NCBI RefSeq assembly: GCF_000826125.2
Contig: NZ_LN651373.1
Location: forward strand, 852,707-891,377
From: Bhargavaea cecembensis
Lineage (GTDB): Bacteria; Bacillota; Bacilli; Bacillales_A; Planococcaceae
Direction of reading: 5' to 3'
DNA length: 38,671 nt
Shown in pieces: positions 23,697-31,952 of this stretch. The position numbers and the translations under genes are program-made. The notes under the pieces were generated by a model. That model saw only the letters and a list, made by a program, of their open reading frames with translations, had not been told where the DNA came from and searched no databases. The stretch's first letter is position 1, and each line of letters begins with the position of its first letter.

Positions 23697-24570
23697 GACG
23701 GTCCGCCGCCACTTCCGCGAAAGCTTCAAGACCCTCGGCCGGAACGGCTGGATGACATTCGCCTCTGTCAGTGCCGTCACAGTGACCCTGCTGCTCGTCG
23801 GCGTGTTCGTGTCCATCATGCTCAACTTGAACAAGGTGGCCGAAGACCTCGAAAAGGACGTCGAGATGAAAGTCTACGTGGAGCTGGCCGCGGATGAAGC
23901 CGCGACACGGGCGCTCGAAGATCAGATCCGGGAGACCCCGGGCGTTGCAGAAGTCGTTTATTCCACGCGCAACGATGAACTGGACAAGATGGTGAAGGAC
24001 TTCGGGGAAGACTTGAAACTCTATGAGCAAAGCAACCCTTTGCGGGAAGCCTTCTATGTCAAGGCGACCGAGCCCCAGCAGACGGCGAAAGTCGCCAAGG
24101 CGATCGATGAATATCCGAATACATACGAAGTCGTTTACGGCCAGGGGAAAGTCGAAAAGCTGTTCAGCTTCCTGAACCTCGGCCGAAATGTGGGCCTCGT
24201 GCTCATCCTGGCTCTTCTGTTTACGGCGATGTTCCTCATCGCCAACACGATTCGGATCACGATCGTCGCGAGAAAAACCGAAATCGGCATCATGAAACTT
24301 GTCGGTGCCACGAACAGCTTTGTCCGGATCCCGTTCGTCCTCGAGGGAATCTGGCTCGGCATCCTCGGAGCGATCATCCCGATGATCGCCATCACCTGGG
24401 GATACATCGAGTTCTATGACTATGCCGAACCGCGGCTCCGCGGGGAAATGATCCAGATTCTCGGCCCGCTGCCGTTCCTCTACATCGTCAACGGCCTCGT
24501 GCTGTTCATGGGCATCTTCATCGGAGCCTGGGGCAGCTTCATGTCCGTACGGAAGTTCCTGAAAGTCTAA
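23686..24570 (+). CDS. ftsX: Cell division membrane protein FtsX
   Basis: 294 residues. Membrane half of FtsEX. Topology visible: TM1 at about 25-45, an extracellular domain of roughly 120 residues (about 50-165) that in relatives binds the hydrolase, then TM2-TM4 at about 170-290. The cytoplasmic coupling loop ARKTEIGIMKLVGATNSFVR is typical of FtsX/MacB folds. The ATG at 23686 with GGAGGGGG upstream is preferred over the ATGs at 23659 and 23662, which lie deeper in ftsE. The gene just downstream encodes a coiled-coil M23 hydrolase, the expected partner type. Confidence 0.95.
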   Translation: MKFRTVRRHFRESFKTLGRNGWMTFASVSAVTVTLLLVGVFVSIMLNLNKVAEDLEKDVEMKVYVELAADEAATRALEDQIRETPGVAEVVYSTRNDELDKMVKDFGEDLKLYEQSNPLREAFYVKATEPQQTAKVAKAIDEYPNTYEVVYGQGKVEKLFSFLNLGRNVGLVLILALLFTAMFLIANTIRITIVARKTEIGIMKLVGATNSFVRIPFVLEGIWLGILGAIIPMIAITWGYIEFYDYAEPRLRGEMIQILGPLPFLYIVNGLVLFMGIFIGAWGSFMSVRKFLKV

Positions 24571-24806
24571 AGAAAAGCGGAGCGGGCCGTTCAGACCTGA
24601 CAGGCATAAGATCGACGGCGGCGCGAAGCCTGCTTCGCAGAGCCGGCGGACTTATGATCCCGAGGGTCTGGCCCGCGCAGCTGGACAAAGAAAAGCGGAG
24701 CGGGCCGTTCAGACCTGACAGGCATAAGATCGACGGCGGCGCGAAGCCTGCTTCGCAGAGCCAGCGGACTTATGACCCTGAGGGTCTGGCCCGCGCAGCT
24801 GGACAA
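24571..24806. repeat. Two tandem 118 bp GC-rich palindromic repeats
   Basis: Copies at 24571-24688 and 24689-24806 differ at only three positions. Each begins AGAAAAGCGGAGCGGGCC and ends GGCCCGCGCAGCTGGACA. Each contains nested inverted repeats: GCGGGCC/GGCCCGC (outer), CATAAG/CTTATG (middle) and GCGAAGC/GCTTCGC (tip). Elements with this 'AAAAGCGG...GAGCTGGACA' layout recur in intergenic regions of Bacillaceae and relatives; that link is from memory. Confidence 0.85.
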
Positions 24807-24865
24807 TAAAGAAAACCATCAAAACAGATAAAAACCGTTTAGTCTCTGAAAGGGGAAATGAGAAG

Positions 24866-26233
24866 TTGAAGCAGTCCAAGCCACTGATCGCCTCGGTCGC
24901 TGCCACCATGCTCCTAAGCTTCGGGCTCGGTGCCGGCAATGCGAGCGCAACCGCACTGGATGATCTGAAGAATGAGCAAAAGCAACTGGAACAGAAAAAG
25001 CAGAACCTTGACCAGAACATCAATAAGACCAAAACGGAGATCCAGCTGAAGTCCGCTGAGATGGACAAGCTTCTCGGTCAAATCACAGAACTTCACGGAA
25101 AAATCGATGAAACACAAGGCAAGATCGAAGCGCTTCAAGAAGAGATCAATGTGACGAAGAGCGAGATTGAAGCTCTGCGCGCCTCGATTGCAGAACTCGA
25201 ACGCAAGATCGCCGAACGTGACGCCCTTCTTCGCGACCGGGTCCGTGCGATGCAGGTGACCGGCGGTTCGACGAGCTACCTCGACGTCCTTCTCGGAGCG
25301 AACAGCTTCTCGGACTTCATTGACCGGGTTTCGGCCGTCAACACGCTGAGGGAAGCTGACCGCGAGATCATCCGCGAGCAGAAGGCGGACAAGGAACAGC
25401 TGGAAGCACAGAAGCAGATGGTGGAGCAGAAGCTCGCCGAACAGGAACAGAACAAGAAGAGGCTCGAGGAGCAGAAAGCCCAGCTTGATGCCCAGAAGAA
25501 AGAGCTTGACGGCCTTGTGACGAAGCTGGAGGAAGAGCAGTCCCGCCTCGAGAAGGAACAGGCCAGCATGGAAGCCGAGTACGATCACGTCCATGAAGTG
25601 AGCGAAGAAGTGACGCAGAAGATCGTCGCGGAACAGAACCGTCTTGCGGAAATCGCCCGCAAAGCGGAAGAAGAGCGCAAGCGGAAAGCGGCGGCTGAAG
25701 CCGAAGCCCGCCGTCAGGCAGCCGCGAAAGCTGCTTCCAGCCAGAAAGCTTCCTCTTCTTCGTCGGCATCGGGCAGCAGCTCGGCCACCCATTCGTCCAG
25801 CAGCAACACGGCAGTGAGCCAGCCGGCCGTTTCGAGCGGTGCCTGGACACGTCCGGCAAGCGGCCGGATCTCGTCGACATTCGGATACCGTCCGATCGGC
25901 TGGGCATCTTCGAACCATGCCGGCGTTGATATTGCGAACGGCATCGGCACGCCAATCGTTTCGGCTGCGGACGGCGTCGTCTCGTTCGCCGGACAGTTCG
26001 GCACATACGGCAACGTCGTCATGGTGACGCACTCGATCAACGGCACGATCTACACGACGCTGTATGCCCATATGTCCGGATTCAATGTGGGAACCGGCCA
26101 GCACGTCGGCAAAGGCCAGCAGATCGGCCGGATCGGCGTCACCGGACGGACGAGCGGACCGCACTTGCACTTTGAACTCCATATCGGAAGCTACGGCAAC
26201 CCGGTCAACCCGATGCGCTATGTTCCGATTTAA
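24866..26233 (+). CDS. Coiled-coil murein hydrolase with M23 peptidase domain (EnvC/PcsB-like)
   Basis: 455 residues. Signal peptide 1-29 ends at NASA-TA, so it is secreted. Residues about 31-270 are almost continuous coiled coil (Gln/Glu/Lys-rich), broken near 125-165 by a conserved segment (GGSTSYLDVLLGANSFSDFI) found in PcsB/EnvC-type hydrolases that dock on FtsX. A Ser/Ala linker follows at about 295-325. The C-terminal LytM/M23 domain has HAGVDIANG (Zn ligands), YAHMSG and GPHLHFE. It starts at TTG (24866); AAAGGGG lies 10 bases upstream, and the ATG at 24858 is out of frame. Its place directly after ftsEX makes it the likely FtsEX-controlled wall hydrolase. B. subtilis instead uses CwlO, an unlinked NlpC/P60 enzyme. 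Confidence 0.9.
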   Translation: MKQSKPLIASVAATMLLSFGLGAGNASATALDDLKNEQKQLEQKKQNLDQNINKTKTEIQLKSAEMDKLLGQITELHGKIDETQGKIEALQEEINVTKSEIEALRASIAELERKIAERDALLRDRVRAMQVTGGSTSYLDVLLGANSFSDFIDRVSAVNTLREADREIIREQKADKEQLEAQKQMVEQKLAEQEQNKKRLEEQKAQLDAQKKELDGLVTKLEEEQSRLEKEQASMEAEYDHVHEVSEEVTQKIVAEQNRLAEIARKAEEERKRKAAAEAEARRQAAAKAASSQKASSSSSASGSSSATHSSSSNTAVSQPAVSSGAWTRPASGRISSTFGYRPIGWASSNHAGVDIANGIGTPIVSAADGVVSFAGQFGTYGNVVMVTHSINGTIYTTLYAHMSGFNVGTGQHVGKGQQIGRIGVTGRTSGPHLHFELHIGSYGNPVNPMRYVPI

Positions 26234-26245
26234 ACCGATTCATCC

Positions 26246-26273
26246 AAGCCCGCCGTTTGTCGGCGGGCTTTTC
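26246..26273 (+). terminator. Terminator of the M23 hydrolase gene
   Basis: AAGCCCGCCG (26246-26255) with CGGCGGGCTT (26261-26270), followed by TTCC. Confidence 0.8.
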
Positions 26274-26400
26274 CTATGGACTGTGTCCATCGTTAAAAAA
26301 CAGACACAACCTCCACTCAAACAGGTGCGGAAGTGTAGACGGGAGCGGGGTCCATCCACTACCCTTGATACAAGAGCAAGCGGGTCGGGAGGCTGCAGGA

Positions 26401-27036
26401 ATGCCGGTGACGAAGTGGATCTTAATCTTAAATCTGACGGTGCCGTCCTCGTGGATCGCCGTGCTCGCCGCGATGGCGGTTGCCTACGGGGCAGTCCGGA
26501 TCCGGAAGGGGAAGGAATCGGCCGGGCTGTATGCGGACGCGGCGTTCTGGTTTGTCCTCGTCTGGAAGTTTTCCTACTTGCTGACGCATTTCGGGATCTT
26601 CCTGAAGTCGCCGCTTTCCGTCCTTTATTACAACGGAGGTTTTTTCGGGGCTGTCCTCGGATTGCTTGCGGTGCTAGCCTTTCTTTACTTCAAGGGGGCG
26701 GGGGCCGAAGGATGGCTGCTCCTGGCGGCGGTCGTCACGCAGTCGGTGTACCAGCTGGCGATGGTCTTCCTGAACGAGGGCGGGCTGTTGCCGAAATTCG
26801 TGACGGCGGCCGGATTTGCCGTTCTTCTGCTGCTCGTCTTCCTGAAAGGCAGGCTGGAGGGGGGATGGGCGGTCCAGCTGGCGGTGCTGATGGCTGCAGT
26901 CCATCTGCTGGCAGCCGCGGTGCAGCCGGGGGGCCTTACGGGATTCCCGCTGCTTGCGACGGTTGTGTTCAGCATTTATTTCCTATCGTTAAATAGAATG
27001 ACATCATTACAAAACGGGAGGCACTCGCATGAATAA
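26401..27036 (+). CDS. Multi-pass membrane protein of unknown function
   Basis: 211 residues with about seven hydrophobic segments. The first follows MPVTKWILILNL; the others are near 45-65, 75-95, 100-120, 130-145, 155-170 and 180-200. No recognised motif and no cysteine pair. The open frame extends upstream to 26257, but GGGAGG (26387-26392) fits the ATG at 26401 and the upstream part crosses a terminator. Its end overlaps the next gene by 8 bp, so it is translationally coupled to a TlpA-type thioredoxin. That suggests a shared task in extracytoplasmic thiol chemistry or cytochrome maturation, but it does not look like CcdA. Function not known to me. Confidence 0.75.
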   Translation: MPVTKWILILNLTVPSSWIAVLAAMAVAYGAVRIRKGKESAGLYADAAFWFVLVWKFSYLLTHFGIFLKSPLSVLYYNGGFFGAVLGLLAVLAFLYFKGAGAEGWLLLAAVVTQSVYQLAMVFLNEGGLLPKFVTAAGFAVLLLLVFLKGRLEGGWAVQLAVLMAAVHLLAAAVQPGGLTGFPLLATVVFSIYFLSLNRMTSLQNGRHSHE

Positions 27037-27646
27037 GAAGGTGTTCGGTTCGGTGGTGGCGCTGCTGATCATCGGCGCGCTCGTCGCTATCATGGTCAGG
27101 GACGCGACGGGGGATGAGTTCAGCGGCCGCAAAGAGCAGTTGAAGCGGGAGATGGAAGAGTCCGCTCAGACAGAAACGGCATCGGACGCGCCTGAAGTCG
27201 GAATCGGCCAGGGCCAGCTCGCGCCGGACTTCACGCTCAAGACGCTCGACGGAGGGGAGATGACTTTGTCCGACCTGCGCGGCAAAAAAGTCATCCTGAA
27301 CTTCTGGGCTTCCTGGTGCGGTCCGTGCCGTGCGGAAATGCCGCATATGGAGAAGTTCTTCACCGATGAGGCGGAGGAGGCGGGCGTCGAGATCGTCGCC
27401 GTCAACTTGTCGGCGTCCGAGCGGGGCAATGATGAAAAAGTGATGTCGAACATCACCGGGTTCGTCGAGGAGTTCGGCATGACATTCCCGGTCCTGCTCG
27501 ACTCGGACGGGCAGCAGGGGGAAACGTACAAGGTGATCGCCGTGCCGACCACCTACTTCCTAGACGCGTCCGGAATCATCCGCCAGGTCGTCCGCGGGCC
27601 GATGGATGAAGCGCTGATGCGGGACGTGGCAGCGAGCATCGACTGA
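27029..27646 (+). CDS. Membrane-anchored TlpA/ResA-family thiol-disulfide oxidoreductase
   Basis: 205 residues. One N-terminal membrane anchor (about 5-25) places the domain outside the membrane. The thioredoxin fold starts near 65 (QLAPDFTLKTLDGGEMTLSD) with the active site WCGPC at about residues 94-98, and the cis-Pro segment is VIAVPTTYFLD. This is the ResA/StoA/TlpA type, which reduces apocytochrome c or keeps other external thiols reduced. ResA is normally next to resBC; neither is here, so I give no symbol. AACGGGAGG precedes the ATG. Possible partner: the overlapping membrane protein upstream. Confidence 0.9.
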   Translation: MNKKVFGSVVALLIIGALVAIMVRDATGDEFSGRKEQLKREMEESAQTETASDAPEVGIGQGQLAPDFTLKTLDGGEMTLSDLRGKKVILNFWASWCGPCRAEMPHMEKFFTDEAEEAGVEIVAVNLSASERGNDEKVMSNITGFVEEFGMTFPVLLDSDGQQGETYKVIAVPTTYFLDASGIIRQVVRGPMDEALMRDVAASID

Positions 27647-27716
27647 TCGGAAATGCCGGTTCATGTGTCGTATGACCTTCCGGCCGTTCATACAATTGGA
27701 CGGAGGAGGGGTGCAT

Positions 27717-29150
27717 ATGCGCATGAGCCGGTTTTTGCTGTTTGCCGCGGTTGCCGCGGCGGCCGGCGGGCTCGCTTATTTCATCTTGAACGGAAAGGAA
27801 GGGGCCGGGGAGCCGGTCAGCGAGAAGAAGCCGATCGACGAGGCGTACGGCATCATTCAGGAACGGGCGGTCCACCAGGTCGGAACGGACGAGCTCGTGG
27901 AAGGGGCGCTGAGGGGGATGGCGGATGTGCTGGGCGATCCGTACAGTACATACTTGACCCGGGAAGAAGCGGCCGAGCACGAGGAATCGCTCTCGGATGA
28001 ACGAGTGGGGATCGGCGCGGAAATCACGGAATCCCGGGGCCGGTTCATCATCGTCGCACCGGTTCGGAATTCGCCGGCGGAGAAGGCGGGCATCCTGCCG
28101 TACGACGAGATCATCCGGGTGGACGAGGAGCGGATGGAGGGCCGGACGATGAAGGATCTGCTCCGGCTCATCCGTGGAAAGGAAGGGACCGACGTCTCCC
28201 TCACGGTGTACCGTCCGGACGAGGAGCGGCATCTTGAGATCACCGTGAAGCGGGCGGCGATCCCGCAGAAGACCGTCGAAAGCCGGCTGATCGAAAAAGA
28301 CGGTTTCACGATCGGCTATATCGGATTGTCGATGTTCGGGGAAAAGACGGCGGAAGAGTGGGAGACCCATACGAAAAAACTGATCAAAGGCGGTGCGGAC
28401 GGGTTCATCGTGGACGTCCGGGGCAATCCGGGCGGTTATCTGAGGAGTGTCGGCCAGGTCGCGGGGTCGCTGCTCCGGCCGGGGACGGTGTTCGCCTACA
28501 TGGAAGACGCCGGGGGGGCGAAGGAGCCGCTGGAGACCGAGGCGCCGGAAGACGGGGCTTACGCCGAGTCGATGCGCGGCATGAAAACCGTCCTGCTCCA
28601 GGACAAGGGGAGCGCTTCTGCGAGCGAGGTGCTCAGCGGCGCGCTCCGGGACAACGGCCGGGCATTCATCGTCGGGACGGTCAGCTTCGGGAAGGGGACC
28701 GTCCAGGAGACGCTGCCGCTTTCAAACGGCGGGGAAATGAAGCTGTCGACGCATAAGTGGCTCACGCCAGCGGGCACCTGGATCCACGGGAAAGGCATCG
28801 AGCCGGACCTTGAATCCGAACAGGGACCGCTGTACGGCTTGCCTTCGATGCCGGTCGACGGTCGGTACGAGCCGGGGGATTACGGGGAGGATGTCGGCTA
28901 TGCGCAGCGGGTGCTCGGCGCGCTCGGCTTCGACGTGGCCCGGTCGGACGGCTATTATGACGAGACGACGACGAAGGCGGTCGAGGAATTCAGGGACGAA
29001 GAGGACCTCGATCCGGGCCTTGCCATGGACAGCGCCTTTTTCCGGGCGCTCCGGACGAGGATCGCCGATCATCAGGCAAGCGAGGCAAATGACAAGCAGC
29101 TCCAGCTCGCCCTCGGCTACTTGAAGCACGCGCTCCGGTCGGGGAATTAA
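27717..29150 (+). CDS. ctpB: Carboxy-terminal processing serine protease CtpB (S41)
   Basis: 477 residues. N-terminal anchor (about 4-24), a PDZ domain around 85-165 (GIGAEITESRGRFIIVAPVR, IIRVDEERMEG), the S41 protease core with nucleophile Ser in DKGSASASEV and Lys in SFGKGTVQET, then a C-terminal peptidoglycan-binding domain (about 385-435, YAQRVLGALGFDV). In B. subtilis CtpB cleaves SpoIVFA during spore formation and lies between ftsX and minJ, as here. The ATG at 27717 has GGAGGAGGGG before it and is preferred over the in-frame ATG-like start at 27663. No terminator seen after it. Confidence 0.92.
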   Translation: MRMSRFLLFAAVAAAAGGLAYFILNGKEGAGEPVSEKKPIDEAYGIIQERAVHQVGTDELVEGALRGMADVLGDPYSTYLTREEAAEHEESLSDERVGIGAEITESRGRFIIVAPVRNSPAEKAGILPYDEIIRVDEERMEGRTMKDLLRLIRGKEGTDVSLTVYRPDEERHLEITVKRAAIPQKTVESRLIEKDGFTIGYIGLSMFGEKTAEEWETHTKKLIKGGADGFIVDVRGNPGGYLRSVGQVAGSLLRPGTVFAYMEDAGGAKEPLETEAPEDGAYAESMRGMKTVLLQDKGSASASEVLSGALRDNGRAFIVGTVSFGKGTVQETLPLSNGGEMKLSTHKWLTPAGTWIHGKGIEPDLESEQGPLYGLPSMPVDGRYEPGDYGEDVGYAQRVLGALGFDVARSDGYYDETTTKAVEEFRDEEDLDPGLAMDSAFFRALRTRIADHQASEANDKQLQLALGYLKHALRSGN

Positions 29151-29249
29151 AAAAGGGTGCCCGACCCGGCCGAAAAGCGTTTCTATCCCACCCGGCGTTT
29201 GATAGAATGGAAGGAAGCTGTACGTTCTATCAGGGATGGTGAGTAGTCG

Positions 29250-30419
29250 ATGATCCAGGAGATTTTGTTGGAATTGCTGAAAGCGGCGGGCCGGTTTTTC
29301 CTGAACCCGCTGTTCTATATCGTCCTGCTGTTCTCGGTTCTCCTCGGGTACGCCCGGGTGAAGCGCGAGCGGCGGGACTTTCGCGTGCGTGTGGATGAGG
29401 GGTTCACCGAACTGCGGAGGGTGCTGAAGGAGTCGTGGGTCCACGCCCTCGTCCTGTCTGCCGTCATCGGGCTCGCCGGGCTCACGGTTCCCCGCGGATG
29501 GCTCGTGCTGCTCTGCGCGGCGATGCTAATCGTCGTCCTGTCGTTCCAATATGCGCTCGCTGCGCCTGTCTACGCGGCCGGAGCGGCGACGCTCGCTTAT
29601 TGGCTTCTCGGCCGATTCGGCGTGCCGACCGATCTGCCGGTGATCGGCTGGTCCTACGACGGTCTTCCGGACGGCATGGCGGTTACCGTGCCGCTCATTG
29701 CCGGTCTCCTGACCGCGGCCGAAGGACTGCTCGTCCGCCGGCATGCCGCCGAGCACGCTTCGCCGATGATCATGAAGACGGCGAGGGGGCTCCACGGGGC
29801 GGCTTACCGGACGAAGCGCCTCTGGCTGCTGCCGCTGCTGTTCGTCCTGCCGGGGAATGCAATCGCCGAAGCGGTTCCGTACTGGCCTCAGTTCACGCTC
29901 GGCGGGACGGCCTTCACACTGATCGTCATCCCGGCCGTCATCGGGTTCCGCCAGACGGCAAAGCACACGATGCCGGAAAACCTTCTTCCGCCGCTCGGCA
30001 ACCGCATCCTCTGGACCGGGGTTCTCACGGCGGCGGCTTCATTCCTCGCCCTGTGGGAACCGGCCGCGGGCTGGATCGTGCTCGGTGCGGCCGTCGTCGT
30101 GCGCGCCCTGTTGTCCGGATGGACCGCCTCCCGGGAGAAAAAAGGCAACTTCGCCGTTTCCCCACGGAGCGAAGGCGTGACGGTCGCGGCCGTCCTGCCG
30201 GGTTCCCCCGCCGACAAAATGGGCATCCTTCCCGGCGAAACGATCCGGAAAGTGAACGGCATCTCGGTCTCCGACGAACGGGAATTATATGAAGCCATCC
30301 AGGTGAACGCCGCCCATTGCCGGGTCGAAGTCGTGAACCGGGACGGCGAGCTCCGGCTTTGCCAGCATGTCATCTTCCGCCACGACCACCACCGCATCGG
30401 CCTGCTCGTCATCCGCTGA
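29250..30419 (+). CDS. minJ: MinJ-like PDZ membrane protein
   Basis: 389 residues, against 397 for B. subtilis MinJ (YvjD), which bridges DivIVA and MinCD to restrict division at poles and old septa. Multiple membrane segments fill about 10-300: clear ones near 15-32, 65-83, 85-105, 110-130, 145-160, 190-215, 215-235 and 255-285. A C-terminal PDZ domain is at about 305-389 (VLPGSPADKMGILPGETIRK). The assignment rests on this architecture, length and position directly after ctpB; sequence identity is not directly measured. CsbA follows 24 bp later. The ribosome site GGGATGGTGAG is moderate. Confidence 0.82.
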   Translation: MIQEILLELLKAAGRFFLNPLFYIVLLFSVLLGYARVKRERRDFRVRVDEGFTELRRVLKESWVHALVLSAVIGLAGLTVPRGWLVLLCAAMLIVVLSFQYALAAPVYAAGAATLAYWLLGRFGVPTDLPVIGWSYDGLPDGMAVTVPLIAGLLTAAEGLLVRRHAAEHASPMIMKTARGLHGAAYRTKRLWLLPLLFVLPGNAIAEAVPYWPQFTLGGTAFTLIVIPAVIGFRQTAKHTMPENLLPPLGNRILWTGVLTAAASFLALWEPAAGWIVLGAAVVVRALLSGWTASREKKGNFAVSPRSEGVTVAAVLPGSPADKMGILPGETIRKVNGISVSDERELYEAIQVNAAHCRVEVVNRDGELRLCQHVIFRHDHHRIGLLVIR

Positions 30420-30443
30420 TTGCGACCACAGGAGGGACGAACC

Positions 30444-30698
30444 ATGCTTGAATCGTATGTGATGAAAATCATCCTTGCCTTATTTCTTCCCGGGCTTCTC
30501 GTCGTATTGCTCACGCGGATCACGTACCATCATGTGGTCGGCCTCGTCCTGACCGTCGCGCTCATCGCGGCCTCGGTCTATGCGGGCTACACCCACACAT
30601 GGCTGCTGTACGCGGTCGATGCCCTTTCGCTCACCGTCGGCTTTTACTATGCCGGCCGGATGATCCGGAACGCCCGGAAAGGCCCGAAGGAAGAATGA
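30444..30698 (+). CDS. csbA: CsbA-like small membrane protein
   Basis: 84 residues, three hydrophobic segments. The pattern ALFLPGLLVVLLTRITYHHVV closely resembles the B. subtilis CsbA N-terminus. CsbA is a sigma-B-controlled membrane protein of unknown function. GGAGGGA at 30431-30437 fits the ATG at 30444; the frame from 30420 is an extension through the minJ end. In B. subtilis csbA is followed by uvrB-uvrA; here it is followed by a terminator and convergent azlD. Confidence 0.85.
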   Translation: MLESYVMKIILALFLPGLLVVLLTRITYHHVVGLVLTVALIAASVYAGYTHTWLLYAVDALSLTVGFYYAGRMIRNARKGPKEE

Positions 30699-30713
30699 AT
30701 GAAAGAATGAAAG

Positions 30714-30758
30714 ACGCCCTGCACAACCGGTTCCGGCCGGGGATGCAGGGCGTTTTTT
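30714..30758 (+). terminator. csbA terminator
   Basis: ACGCCCTGCA (30714-30723) with TGCAGGGCGT (30744-30753) and an inner ACCGG/CCGG stem. Five T follow. Confidence 0.85.
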
Positions 30759-30775
30759 GTAGTCCGGCAGGTTGT

Positions 30776-31090
30776 TCAGCCGAACAGCAGACTGTAGACC
30801 GCCAGTATCGCAATCGTCCCGAGAACGGTCCCCATCACACCGCCGCCGAACCAGGCGATCCCCACGGCCGCCGCCAGTCCGATAGCGCCGAACAGCAGAT
30901 CCGTCTCCTGCGCGTAGAGGACGGCGGGGAAGATCAGCGCGCCGAGGACGGCATACGGAATGTTTCGGAGCACGCCGGAGACAACCGGCGGCAGCTCGCG
31001 CCCTTCCAGAAAAGTGAGCGGGATGGCGCGCGGGATATAAGTCACCGCCGCCATGCCGAGGATCATCCACCAGTACCAGCTGCCCATCAC
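30776..31090 (-). CDS. azlD: AzlD-family branched-chain amino acid export subunit
   Basis: 104 residues with about four membrane segments (MGSWYWWMILGMAAVTYIPR at the start). The small partner of AzlC; together they export branched-chain amino acids or analogues such as azaleucine. The motif TYIPRAIPLTFLEGRELPPVV is typical of the family. The ATG at 31090 overlaps the azlC stop by 4 bp, and GAAGGAGGG gives a strong ribosome site. Convergent with csbA. Confidence 0.9.
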   Translation of the reverse strand: MMGSWYWWMILGMAAVTYIPRAIPLTFLEGRELPPVVSGVLRNIPYAVLGALIFPAVLYAQETDLLFGAIGLAAAVGIAWFGGGVMGTVLGTIAILAVYSLLFG

Positions 31091-31812
31091 GATCCCTCCT
31101 TCTGCCCGGCCGCATGCCGGATCAGGGCCCCGCGGCGGGTGTAAATCATTTCCACGATGATCGCGGAGGCAAGCGTCGACACCATGATCGCCCAGCCGGT
31201 CGACAGCAGCTTCGTCCAGAAAAAGAACCCGTTCAGCGCAGCCGCTGTCAGCGCCAGCAGGACGACTTTCCGGTTCCCTTTCATCGACGGGACGAGGAGC
31301 GCGACGAACATCGCATAAAGTGCGATCGACATGGCGGCCTGCAGGAACAGCGGCAGGTTCGCGCCGATCACATGGCCGATGCCGGTGAAGACGACCCAGC
31401 TGCCGTATGCCATGAGAATGACGCCCGCACCGAACGAAGTCTTCACGCGGCCTTCCCCGTGCGTCGAGATGACGGAAAATGTCTCGTCCGTCACGCCGAA
31501 CGCATAGACCGCTTTTTTCCAGCGGGGGGCCGGCTGCATCTTTTCATTGAGTGAAGCCGTCATAAGAAAATGCCGGATGTTGACGATGAACGTGTTGAGC
31601 ACGATCACGATCGGATCGACATGCTTGGCGATCAGGCCGAGTGCGATGTACTGCGAAGCGCCGGCGAACACGAACAGGCTCATTCCGACCGCTTCGATGA
31701 TCGACAGGCCGGTCGTTTTGGCCAGGAGGCCGAATGTCAGGGCGATCGGAAAATAGCCGATCGCAATCATGGAGCCGGCCTTCACGCCGGCTTTGAATCC
31801 GTCTTGCTGCAT
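31087..31812 (-). CDS. azlC: AzlC-family branched-chain amino acid exporter
   Basis: 241 residues, seven or so membrane segments. Family features: GYFPIALTFGLLAKTTGLS, FAGASQYIALGLI, IVNIRHFLMTASL and FGVTDETFSVIST. Large subunit of the AzlCD exporter. The ribosome site is poor (GGGG 6 bases before the ATG). On the minus strand TATAAT lies at 31847-31852, but I see no good -35. In B. subtilis azlCD sits in the azlB operon, elsewhere on the chromosome, so its place here differs. No AzlB/Lrp-type regulator is adjacent. Confidence 0.92.
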   Translation of the reverse strand: MQQDGFKAGVKAGSMIAIGYFPIALTFGLLAKTTGLSIIEAVGMSLFVFAGASQYIALGLIAKHVDPIVIVLNTFIVNIRHFLMTASLNEKMQPAPRWKKAVYAFGVTDETFSVISTHGEGRVKTSFGAGVILMAYGSWVVFTGIGHVIGANLPLFLQAAMSIALYAMFVALLVPSMKGNRKVVLLALTAAALNGFFFWTKLLSTGWAIMVSTLASAIIVEMIYTRRGALIRHAAGQKEGS

Positions 31813-31952
31813 ATGACCCCAGCTTTCTGATTGAATAGTATGAGATATTATACTACAAGAGAACGCGACGGGGGCGGAGGATTTTCAGCAGGAGGCTAAC
31901 TGTCGTAAAATAAGGGAAAGAACATATTGGACACACGGCGGAGGTTGGACTG

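Noticed and set aside
24591-24806. Minus-strand frames in the 118 bp repeats with duplicated AGSAKQASRRRRSY segment
   Set aside because: Product of the tandem palindromic repeat, not a gene.
24571-24806. Insertion sequence or MITE with target duplication
   Set aside because: No transposase, and I could not find a clear direct target duplication flanking the pair; described as a palindromic repeat only.
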